Assembly: GCF_011682175.1 (NCBI RefSeq)
Contig: NZ_WHJG01000016.1
Location: forward strand, 62,001 to 126,000
Reading direction: 5' to 3'
Source: Massilia frigida
GTDB lineage: Bacteria > Pseudomonadota > Gammaproteobacteria > Burkholderiales > Burkholderiaceae_D
Length of the DNA stretch: 64,000 bases
Shown here: piece after piece, positions 43,343 through 50,030 of the stretch
How the letters are laid out: the number at the start of each line of letters is the position of its first letter
How positions within the stretch are numbered: position 1 is the first letter of the stretch
Made by a program: the position numbers and the translations under genes
The notes under the pieces: generated by a model
What the model was told of the DNA's origin: nothing
What the model saw: only the letters and a program-made list of their open reading frames with translations
Database searches by the model: none

Positions 43343-45231
43343 TGCAACACGACACCGGCTCCGTCCGTAGCAAACTCATCCTCATGGCTGTCTCGACCAC
43401 CTTCGTGGCGCTGCTGGCGGCCTCGATCGCCATGCTGCTGTACGACTTGCGCACCTTCCAGCAATACTGGGTCGACGACCTGATGACCCAGGCCGACATC
43501 ATCGCCAGCGTCAGCGCGCCGGCGCTGGCCTTCAACGATGCCCGCAGCGCGCAGCAAAACCTGGCCGTGCTGCGGGTGCGCCCGCAGATCCTGTCGGGCG
43601 CGCTGTACACCAGCAGCGGCGTGCGCTTTGCCTCCTACACCCAGGGCTCGCTGGAACCATCGTATCCGGTCAAGCCGGGCCGGCCCGGCTACACCATCGA
43701 CCAGGGCGAGCTGGTGGTGTACCACAACATTGTCGACAATGGCGAAGTGCTGGGCACGGTGTATCTGCGCGCGCGCTTCGGCCTGGTCGAACGCTTGCTC
43801 AATTACGCGGCGATCCTCGGCATCGTGCTGCTGATCTCGCTGGTGATCGCGGCCCTGGTGGCGTCGCGCCTGCAGCAGGGCATCACCCGTCCGCTGCTGG
43901 CGGTAACCAATGTGGCGCGCGAAGTGATGCAGCGGCGCGACTTCAGCCTGCGCGTGCCGGGCAATAATTCGGGCGAAATCGGGGTGCTGGTGGCGGCCTT
44001 TAACGATATGCTGGCCGAGATCGGACGCCGCTCGCACGCCCTGCAGGAAGCCAACCTGACCCTGGAGCACGAAATGCAGGTGCGCCACCGGGCCGAGGAA
44101 GCGCTGCTGGTGGCCGACCGCCGCAAGGATGAGTTCCTGGCGACCCTGGCGCACGAGCTGCGCAATCCGCTGGCACCGATCCGCACCGGGCTCGATATCC
44201 TGCGCATCCGCAGCGGCGACGCCCAGGCCACCCAGCGCGCCACCGACATCATGGAACGCCAGCTGCGCCAGATGGTCAGGCTGGTCGACGATCTGCTGGA
44301 CGTGTCGCGCATCAACACCGGCAAGTTCGCCATCAAGATGGGCCGCGTCGAACTCAAGGCGGTGGTCAACGATGCGCTCGAAGTGGTGCGTTCCTATATT
44401 GAACTGCACGGCCACGAACTGGCCATCGATTTGCCCGACCGGCCGGTGTTCCTGCACGGCGACGCCACGCGGCTGGCGCAGATCCTCTCGAACCTGCTCA
44501 ACAACGCCGCCAAGTACACCAACCGCGGCGGCCGGGTCAGCCTGAGCGCGCGCGTGGAAGAGCGCGACCTGGTGATCCAGGTGGCCGACAATGGCATCGG
44601 CATCGCGCCCGACATGCTCAATCACGTGTTCGAAATGTTCGTCCAGGTCGATTCGACCCTGGAGCGCACCAATGCCGGGCTGGGGGTGGGGCTGTCGCTG
44701 GCGCGCCGCCTGGTCGAACTGCACGGCGGCAGTATCGAAGCGCACAGCGCCGGCATCAACCGCGGCAGCGAATTCGTGGTGCGCCTGCCGATCGTGGTCG
44801 AACCGGAAATGCCGACCAAGACCAGTCCGGCCGCCTTCATGACCTCGGAAACCTACCGCATCTTGCTGGCCGACGACAATGTCGACTTCGTCAACAGTAT
44901 CGGCGCCTTGCTCTCGGCCATGGGGCACAGCGTGGTCATCACCCACAACGGGCCGGACGCGCTGACGGCGGCCGCGCGCTTCTGCCCCGATTACGCGTTT
45001 CTCGATATCGGCCTGCCGCAAATGTCGGGCTACGACCTGGCGCGCGGCATCCGCCGCCTGTCCTGCGGGCAGATGACCCTGCTGATCGCGGTGACCGGCT
45101 GGGGCCAGGAAAAGGACCGCCAGCTGGCTTTCGAGGCCGGGTTCGACCATCACATGGTCAAGCCGGTGCGCTTCGAGCAGATCGAAGAGATCCTGAGCAA
45201 CCGCAGCGTGATCAAGAAAGTGCGCGGCTAG
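43342..45231 (+). CDS. Membrane hybrid histidine kinase with CHASE8-like sensor, HAMP and receiver
   Basis: This 629-residue kinase has membrane helices near residues 12–34 and 155–176 that flank a periplasmic CHASE8-like domain (WVDDLMTQADIIASVSAPALAF). HAMP follows (ITRPLLAVTNVAREVMQRRDF), then HisKA (RKDEFLATLAHELRNPLAP), HATPase (NLLNNAAKYTNRGG, DNGIGIAPDM, GLGVGLSLA) and a C-terminal receiver (FLDIGLPQMSGYDLARGI, HMVKPVRF). The ATG at 43342 has GGGAG seven bases before it; a GTG one codon earlier is possible. The operon order receptor–YfiR–kinase implies that YfiR reports an outer-membrane event to this sensor domain. There is no separate output gene; a terminator follows. Confidence 0.9.
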   Translation: MQHDTGSVRSKLILMAVSTTFVALLAASIAMLLYDLRTFQQYWVDDLMTQADIIASVSAPALAFNDARSAQQNLAVLRVRPQILSGALYTSSGVRFASYTQGSLEPSYPVKPGRPGYTIDQGELVVYHNIVDNGEVLGTVYLRARFGLVERLLNYAAILGIVLLISLVIAALVASRLQQGITRPLLAVTNVAREVMQRRDFSLRVPGNNSGEIGVLVAAFNDMLAEIGRRSHALQEANLTLEHEMQVRHRAEEALLVADRRKDEFLATLAHELRNPLAPIRTGLDILRIRSGDAQATQRATDIMERQLRQMVRLVDDLLDVSRINTGKFAIKMGRVELKAVVNDALEVVRSYIELHGHELAIDLPDRPVFLHGDATRLAQILSNLLNNAAKYTNRGGRVSLSARVEERDLVIQVADNGIGIAPDMLNHVFEMFVQVDSTLERTNAGLGVGLSLARRLVELHGGSIEAHSAGINRGSEFVVRLPIVVEPEMPTKTSPAAFMTSETYRILLADDNVDFVNSIGALLSAMGHSVVITHNGPDALTAAARFCPDYAFLDIGLPQMSGYDLARGIRRLSCGQMTLLIAVTGWGQEKDRQLAFEAGFDHHMVKPVRFEQIEEILSNRSVIKKVRG

Positions 45232-45251
45232 GGCGCGCCTGGGGCGGGACC

Positions 45252-45283
45252 AAAAAAAACGGAAGCCGAAGCTTCCGTTTTTT
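45252..45283. terminator. Bidirectional intrinsic terminator
   Basis: GGAAGC-CGAA-GCTTCC extended by A-tract and T-tract arms gives a stem usable in both directions. It lies between the convergent hybrid kinase (plus, ends 45231) and the PEP-CTERM gene (minus, ends 45301). Confidence 0.9.
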
Positions 45284-45300
45284 ATGCGACAAGCAAAAAA

Positions 45301-45849
45301 TTACGCTTGCTTGGCTGCCTTGCGGCGACGTGCCAGGAAACCGACCACGCCCAGGCCTGCCAGCATCATGCCGTAGGTTTCTGGTTCTGGTACGGGTGCC
45401 AGCATCACGGTGCCGCCGAAGCTGCCGGCCGTGCCCGAGACCATTTTGCCGCTGACCTGCAGGTAGTAGTTACCCAGGCCCAGGCTGTCCGCACGCAGGC
45501 TCCATACATCGGTAGCGCCCGTGCTTTCCTGAAAACCAGCGGTAATCAGGGTACCTGCGCCGCTGAACAGGCTCATGTTGGTGATGTCCATGCCGGTGGT
45601 CGCGTTGCGGGTGAACGAGGTGACGATCGCATCGAAGTCATGCGGGACGCGGGTGATCGAGAAGCTGAACTTGTCCATGAACGTATTGTTCAGGTTGTTC
45701 TGGACGAACGAGCTGCCGAAGTTGGCGCTGTTGTCGATCACCGACAACGCTTGCGTGCCGTGCGAAATGTCAGCAGCGAAGGCCGCCGTCGAGCCAAGTG
45801 ATGCGGTTGCCAGGACAGCGGCAGCAATCAGGGATTTCATATGTTTCAT
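45301..45849 (-). CDS. FxDxF-type PEP-CTERM sorted exoprotein
   Basis: This 182-residue secreted protein has a signal peptide (SLIAAAVLATASLGSTAAFA), an FMDKF motif in the FxDxF position and a C-terminal sorting signal: VPEPETYGMMLAGLGVVGFLARRRKAAKQA read as VPEPE, a hydrophobic helix, then an RRR tail. Such proteins are processed by EpsH/XrtA-type exosortase and linked to exopolysaccharide and biofilm. The ATG at 45849 (MKHMKS) has GAGG about 12 bases upstream; an internal ATG at 45840 is also possible. No exosortase gene is in the window. Confidence 0.88.
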   Translation of the reverse strand: MKHMKSLIAAAVLATASLGSTAAFAADISHGTQALSVIDNSANFGSSFVQNNLNNTFMDKFSFSITRVPHDFDAIVTSFTRNATTGMDITNMSLFSGAGTLITAGFQESTGATDVWSLRADSLGLGNYYLQVSGKMVSGTAGSFGGTVMLAPVPEPETYGMMLAGLGVVGFLARRRKAAKQA

Positions 45850-46224
45850 AAATATTACCTCGTAAGAAAAAATCAGCCGTGCAAAGACGGCCTGGTTATC
45901 AGAATCGGGGAGCTTCATGCTAGCAAAGGCGCGTTCAACATCGGTGTTGCAACGCGACGTGCGCGCAACGCCGCTGCTTTCTTCCACCGGCCAATTAATT
46001 GCTCCCCTATAAGTCCATTTTCACATTTTCATAGGGGAGCGCGTCCGATTCTAATGCATATTTACAAATATTTGGGGGCCGATTTATTATGTGTAGGTTA
46101 ATACCTACATTAACGCGCGCGCATCTCCTTGGAAGAGTGCGTCTTCTTCGGGTAAGTCGCGGATTGGGGCTCGGAGGTTAAAGTGTAAGAGAATGTGACA
46201 CTACAACAAAACTGTTGTTAGAAA
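45850..46224. promoter_or_regulatory. AT-richer intergenic region with two dyads upstream of the PEP-CTERM gene
   Basis: This gene-less stretch is markedly less GC-rich than its surroundings. It contains GCTCCCCTAT (46001–46010) and its perfect inverse ATAGGGGAGC (46031–46040). It also holds an 18-bp dyad TGTAGGT-TAAT-ACCTACA (46092–46109), which looks like a regulator-binding site of the size and symmetry of lux-type boxes. Their binding proteins are unknown. Confidence 0.5.
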
Positions 46225-46258
46225 AGAAAAAAGGCCTGAAGATTACGCTTCAGGCCTT
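46225..46258 (-). terminator. Terminator of the tRNA-Arg gene
   Basis: AAGGCCTGAAG and CTTCAGGCCTT (46231–46258) form an 11-bp stem. On the minus strand it is followed by TTTTCTTTTC. It lies just downstream of the minus-strand tRNA. Confidence 0.88.
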
Positions 46259-46273
46259 CGATCTTACGAATAA

Positions 46274-46350
46274 TGGTGCGGCTGGCAGGAATTGAACCCA
46301 CGACCCCTTGGTTCGTAGCCAAGTACTCTATCCAGCTGAGCTACAGCCGC
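46274..46350 (-). tRNA. tRNA-Arg (anticodon ACG)
   Basis: The minus strand reads as a complete 77-nt tRNA including the encoded CCA. The acceptor stem GCGGCTG pairs with CAGCCGC, the D arm carries GCTCAGCTGGATAGAGT, the anticodon stem CTTGG/CCAAG holds the loop CTACGAA with anticodon ACG, and the T arm is GTGGGTTCAATTCCTGC. The 3' end is ACCA. Confidence 0.96.
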
Positions 46351-46456
46351 GAAAGACAAGATTATAGCAACGATTCCGGGAATGTCAAAGTTAGCGGAGC
46401 AAAAAAATTCGATGGCGCGATGCCGGCCCCCGATCGCCGGCTTGGGCGGAGCGCGC

Positions 46457-46504
46457 TTGACACCCGGAGCGCACGCTGATAATTTACCGTCAGGTTAATT
46501 AACC
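46457..46504 (+). promoter_or_regulatory. Promoter and operator of the ArsR–SRPBCC operon
   Basis: TTGACA (46457–46462) and GATAAT (46478–46483) make a likely sigma-70 promoter with a short 15-bp spacer. GGTTAATTAACC (46493–46504) is a perfect 12-bp palindrome lying between the promoter and the ArsR start codon at 46517, well placed as an autorepressor site. Confidence 0.6.
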
Positions 46505-46516
46505 ACCGGGTTTAGT

Positions 46517-46864
46517 ATGCGGCAAGACCACCTCAGCACGACATTCGCGGCCCTGGCCGATCCGACCCGGCGCGCCATTCTGGCCAGGCTGGCGGACGGC
46601 GAGGCATCGGTGAGCGCGCTGGCGCAACCGTTCCAGATGAGTTTGCCGGCCGTGACCAAGCACCTCAAAGTGCTCGAACGCGCCGGCCTGATCACGCGCG
46701 GACGGCAAGCCCAATGGCGGCCCTGCAAACTCGACGCCCAACCGCTGCGCGCGGCGGCCGACTGGATGGCGCCTTACCGCCCCTTCTGGGAAGGCAGCCT
46801 CGAGCGGCTCGACGACTATCTCACCACCCTGCAAACAAAGGAGCACAACGATGACCAGCCCTGA
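46517..46864 (+). CDS. ArsR-family transcriptional regulator
   Basis: This 115-residue winged-helix regulator (FAALADPTRRAILARLADGEASVSALA, then MSLPAVTKHLKVLERAGLI and TRGRQAQWRPCKL) belongs to the ArsR subgroup that is encoded with AHSA1/SRPBCC proteins. The CxC metal site of ArsR/SmtB is missing, so it probably does not sense metals. Its end overlaps the SRPBCC gene by 14 bp. A palindrome just upstream of its start suggests autoregulation. Confidence 0.9.
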   Translation: MRQDHLSTTFAALADPTRRAILARLADGEASVSALAQPFQMSLPAVTKHLKVLERAGLITRGRQAQWRPCKLDAQPLRAAADWMAPYRPFWEGSLERLDDYLTTLQTKEHNDDQP

Positions 46865-47369
46865 CCCCAGCGTCGATTTCGTACTGACGCGCGTATTCGA
46901 CGCGCCGCGCGAACTCGTGTTCAAGACCATGATCGAGACCGAGCACCTGCAAACATGGTGGGGGCCGCAGGGCTGCACCATCGAGGTGATCCGCCACGAG
47001 CCGCAGCCGGGCGGCGTGTTCCATTATTGCATGCGTTTCGGACCGGGCGTCGAGATGTATGGAAAATTCGAGTACCGCGAGATCACGCCGTCCGAGCGCC
47101 TGGTATTTATCAACGGCTTCGCCGATGCCGAGGGCGAGCGCATCCATTACGCGATGAGTCCGACGTGGCCGCTGGAAGTGCTCAACAGCGCCAGCTTGAC
47201 CGAGGCCGGCGGCAAGACCACGCTCCATTTGCATTCGACGCCGCTCAATGCCAGCGCGGTTGAGATCGAGACCTTCAAGGCTGGCCACGGCTCGATGCAG
47301 CAGGGCTTCGGCGGCATGTACGACGAATACGAAAAATACCTCGCCACTGTGAAAGCAGCGCAGGCCTAG
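46851..47369 (+). CDS. SRPBCC/AHSA1 domain protein
   Basis: This 172-residue protein has the activator-of-Hsp90-like START fold: FVLTRVFDAPRELVFKTMIE, TWWGPQGCTIEVIRHEP, PGGVFHYCMRFG and a C-terminal helix FGGMYDEYEKYLATVK. Proteins of this group carry a hydrophobic ligand cavity and are nearly always encoded behind an ArsR-type regulator, as here with a 14-bp overlap. The ligand is not known. Confidence 0.9.
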   Translation: MTSPDPSVDFVLTRVFDAPRELVFKTMIETEHLQTWWGPQGCTIEVIRHEPQPGGVFHYCMRFGPGVEMYGKFEYREITPSERLVFINGFADAEGERIHYAMSPTWPLEVLNSASLTEAGGKTTLHLHSTPLNASAVEIETFKAGHGSMQQGFGGMYDEYEKYLATVKAAQA

Positions 47370-47382
47370 CTGAACTATCCAG

Positions 47383-47424
47383 ACCGGGGTCTGACCCCGG
47401 TTATGGGTCGGGGTCTGACCCCGC
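47383..47424. repeat. Two copies of a GGGGTCTGACCCC palindrome
   Basis: ACCGGGGTCTGACCCCGGT (47383–47401) and TCGGGGTCTGACCCCGC (47408–47424) are near-palindromes separated by six bases. They share their core with the arms of the inverted-repeat element at 15790–16029, which shows a repeated extragenic palindrome family in this genome. Confidence 0.8.
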
Positions 47425-47484
47425 TTAAGAAAGTTTTTGAAAGTTTTCGGGACATTCCCGCAACCTTGGTCAACGTTCGCAACC

Positions 47485-48054
47485 ATGAAAAAACACCTAC
47501 TCAGTTTCCTGCTGGCTAGCGTCAGCGGGGCCGCGCTGGCCGCGCCTGTCACTTACAAGATCGATCCGGATCACACCTTCCCCAGCTTCGAGGCCGACCA
47601 CATGGGCGTGTCCGTCTGGCGTGGGAAATTCAACAGCAACTCGGGCAAGGTCACGCTCGACAAGACGGCCGGCTACGGCCTGGTGGATATCAGCATCGAT
47701 CCGGCCAGCGTGGACTTCGGCCAGGAGGCGCTGAACAAGTGGGCGGCCGGCCCGGACCTGTTCGACGTGCCCAAGTTCGGCGCGGCGCACTATAAGGGCA
47801 AGCTGAGCGGCTTCAAGGATGGCGCGCCGACCCAGCTGCAGGGAGAACTGAGCCTGCACGGCGTGACCAAACCGGTCAACCTGCAGATCAGGAGCTTCAC
47901 ATGCATCCAGCACCCCATGCTCAAACGCGAGATGTGCGGTGCGGACGCCTACGGCAGCTTCAAGCGCGATGAATTCGGCCTGACCGCCGGCAAGGATTAC
48001 GGCTTCAAGATGGATGTCGAACTGCGCATCCAGGTGGAAGCCGTGGCCGAGTAA
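47485..48054 (+). CDS. YceI family periplasmic protein
   Basis: This 189-residue protein has a signal peptide (MKKHLLSFLLASVSGAALA) and a YceI lipocalin-like domain: TYKIDPDHTFPSFEADHMGVSVWRG reads through its first strands, followed by GKVTLDKTAG, INPASVD-like SIDPASVDFG and FTCIQHPMLKREMCGADAYGSFKRDEFG. YceI proteins bind polyisoprenoids such as ubiquinone-8. The stop codon abuts the stop of the convergent ene-reductase gene (TAATTA), leaving no room for a terminator between them. Confidence 0.9.
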   Translation: MKKHLLSFLLASVSGAALAAPVTYKIDPDHTFPSFEADHMGVSVWRGKFNSNSGKVTLDKTAGYGLVDISIDPASVDFGQEALNKWAAGPDLFDVPKFGAAHYKGKLSGFKDGAPTQLQGELSLHGVTKPVNLQIRSFTCIQHPMLKREMCGADAYGSFKRDEFGLTAGKDYGFKMDVELRIQVEAVAE

Positions 48055-49113
48055 TTACGCCTGCAGGGCAGGGTAGTCGGTGTAGCCTTCTTCGTTCGAG
48101 GCGTAGAACTTGTCGGCCCGGACCGGGTTCAGCGGCGCGTCGAGCTGCAGGCGGCGCGGCAGGTCGGGGTTGGCGATGAACCATTGACCGAAGGCGACGG
48201 CGTCGGCTTCCCCGGCGGCCACCAGCTGTTCGGCGCTGTCCTTGGTCAGTTTTTCGTTGGCGATGTACACGCCGCCGAATTCCTGCTTCAGGTAAGGGCC
48301 GAGGCGGTCGTCGCCCAGGCCTTCGCGCGCGCAGATGAAGGCGATGCCGCGCTGGCGCAGCGCGCGCGCCACGTAGCCGAAGGTCGCCTTCGGATCGGAG
48401 TCGCCCATGTCGTGCGCGTCACGGCGTGGCGCCAGGTGCATGCCCACCTTGCCCGCACCCCAGACGGCGATGCAGGCGTCGGTTACTTCCAGCATCAGGC
48501 GGGCGCGGTTTTCGATCGAGCCGCCGTAGAGGTCGGTGCGCTGGTTGGTGCTGTCTTGCAGGAACTGGTCGAGCAGGTAGCCGTTGGCGCCGTGCACTTC
48601 CACGCCGTCGAAACCGGCCAGCCTGGCGTTCTCGGCACCCTTGCGGTAAGCGGCCACGATGCCCGGGATTTCTTCCAGCTCGAGCGCGCGCGGCACTGGA
48701 TAGTCGCGCAGGGGACGCAGCAGGCTGACATGGCCCTTGGCCGCGATCGCGCTCGGCGCCACCGGCGCGTCACCGTTCAGAAGGTCAGGGTCCGAAATGC
48801 GGCCCACGTGCCACAGCTGCAGCATGATCTTGCCGCCCGCCTTGTGCACGGCGTCGGTCACCAGTTTCCAGCCTTCGACCTGCGCGCCGGACCAGATGCC
48901 CGGCGTGTCGGCATAGCCCACGCCCTGCGCGGTGACCGAGGTCGCTTCGCTCAAGATCAGGCCGGCGGAAGCGCGCTGCACGTAATATTCGGCCATCAGC
49001 GCGTTCGGCACGCGGCCGCCGCCAATGGCGCGCGCGCGCGTCAGCGGCGCCATGATGATGCGGTTTTTCAGCGTCAGATCGCCAATGGTGATCGGGTCGA
49101 ATAATGTCGTCAT
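48055..49113 (-). CDS. nemA: Alkene reductase / Old Yellow Enzyme family (NemA-like)
   Basis: This 352-residue FMN-dependent ene-reductase begins LFDPITIGDLTLKNRIIMAPLTR. It shows IMLQLWHVGRISDP, VEVHGANGYLLDQFLQDSTNQR, DLYGGSIENRARLMLEV and AFGQWFIANPDLPRRL, all diagnostic of the NemA branch that reduces N-ethylmaleimide, nitrate esters and other electrophilic alkenes with NADPH. AGGAG precedes the ATG. It starts 9 bp after the ArsR gene and is probably derepressed by the electrophiles it removes. Confidence 0.92.
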   Translation of the reverse strand: MTTLFDPITIGDLTLKNRIIMAPLTRARAIGGGRVPNALMAEYYVQRASAGLILSEATSVTAQGVGYADTPGIWSGAQVEGWKLVTDAVHKAGGKIMLQLWHVGRISDPDLLNGDAPVAPSAIAAKGHVSLLRPLRDYPVPRALELEEIPGIVAAYRKGAENARLAGFDGVEVHGANGYLLDQFLQDSTNQRTDLYGGSIENRARLMLEVTDACIAVWGAGKVGMHLAPRRDAHDMGDSDPKATFGYVARALRQRGIAFICAREGLGDDRLGPYLKQEFGGVYIANEKLTKDSAEQLVAAGEADAVAFGQWFIANPDLPRRLQLDAPLNPVRADKFYASNEEGYTDYPALQA

Positions 49114-49122
49114 GTTTCACTC

Positions 49123-49419
49123 CTAAAGTCCCTCGTTCATATGGTCGAGGAAAGCCTTGATGGCTTCCTCGTTACGCTTGTAATAGATCCACTGTCCAAC
49201 CTTGCGCGAGCTGATCAGCCCGGCGCGCTGCAGCGCTGCCAGATGGGCCGATACGGTCGATTGGGCAAGCCCGGTACGCGCATCGATCAGGCCGGCGCAC
49301 ACCCCGACATCGAGGTTGTGTTGCTGGTGTGCGAAGTGCACATGCGGCTCCTTGAGCCAGCCAAGAATCTGGCGGCGCATCGGGTTGGCCAATGCCTTGT
49401 GAATGGCGTCGATTTGCAT
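49123..49419 (-). CDS. ArsR-family regulator of the ene-reductase unit
   Basis: This regulator of about 98 residues (MQIDAIHKALANPMRRQILGWL... QSTVSAHLAALQRAGLISSRKVGQW) is a winged-helix ArsR protein. A Cys in LDVGVCAGLIDARTG just before the recognition helices could sense thiol-reactive compounds, which fits its ene-reductase target. An in-frame ATG at 49449 would add ten residues, but that ATG lies inside the ATATCGT/ACGATAT dyad, so I favour 49419. The gene sits between DUF1304 and nemA on the same strand. Confidence 0.85.
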   Translation of the reverse strand: MQIDAIHKALANPMRRQILGWLKEPHVHFAHQQHNLDVGVCAGLIDARTGLAQSTVSAHLAALQRAGLISSRKVGQWIYYKRNEEAIKAFLDHMNEGL

Positions 49420-49439
49420 ATCGGGTTTTTCCGAATCTA

Positions 49440-49459
49440 ATATCGTCATATTACGATAT
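49440..49459. promoter_or_regulatory. ArsR-type operator dyad
   Basis: ATATCGT-CATATT-ACGATAT is a perfect 7-bp inverted repeat with a 6-bp spacer, lying directly upstream of the preferred ArsR start. The AT-rich, dyad-symmetric form is typical of ArsR-family operators, so it is a likely site for autoregulation and control of nemA. Confidence 0.7.
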
Positions 49460-49506
49460 ATAAAAAATTCCTGCTTGGCAGGGACTAAAACGAGGGACTG
49501 CGGGAC

Positions 49507-49869
49507 TCAGTGCGACAGATACACCAGGGCCAGCGCGATCGCCGCAGGCACGGTTTGGAACAACAGGATGGTTTTCTTGACCGTCAGCGCGCCCCAGATC
49601 CCGGCCACCATGATGCATGCCAGGCCGTACACCACGAAGGCGGGCGCGATCTCCGGATTGGGATGGAGCAGGCCGACCGCCAGCGCCGCCACCAGGAAGC
49701 CGTTGTAGCAGCCCTGGTTGGACATGGCGGGCGCCATGATCTCGGCTTTTTCGGCCGTCAGGCCGAACACGCGGCGCCCGCGCGTCTTGAAGAGGACCGT
49801 TTCGAGCAGGACGAAGTACACGTGCAGCAGCAGGATCAAACCGATCAATACTTGTGCGGCGATGGCCAT
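49507..49869 (-). CDS. DUF1304 family membrane protein
   Basis: This 120-residue protein has four hydrophobic segments (AAQVLIGLILLLHVYFVLLE, CYNGFLVAALAVGLL, FVVYGLACIMVAGIWG, TILLFQTVPAAIALALVYL). The conserved LETVLFKTRGRRVFGL motif and the 'NQG.YNG..A' turn identify DUF1304. The function of the family is unknown. AAGGAG precedes the ATG. It is upstream of the ArsR–nemA pair on the same strand and could be co-transcribed with it, although the operator lies between them. Confidence 0.88.
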   Translation of the reverse strand: MAIAAQVLIGLILLLHVYFVLLETVLFKTRGRRVFGLTAEKAEIMAPAMSNQGCYNGFLVAALAVGLLHPNPEIAPAFVVYGLACIMVAGIWGALTVKKTILLFQTVPAAIALALVYLSH

Positions 49870-50030
49870 TGATGGCTCCTTGTTATGGATTGTGGGATAG
49901 ATAGTGTAACCGCGTGCAAGCTGTGTGGCGAATGGCGGAGCACGGCGGCCTGCTGGAAGAAAGGGGTGTTGACGTTACAATAATGTTTTTCGCATATCTT
50001 GCTCTTTCGCTGTCCACTTTTCAGGCTTCC

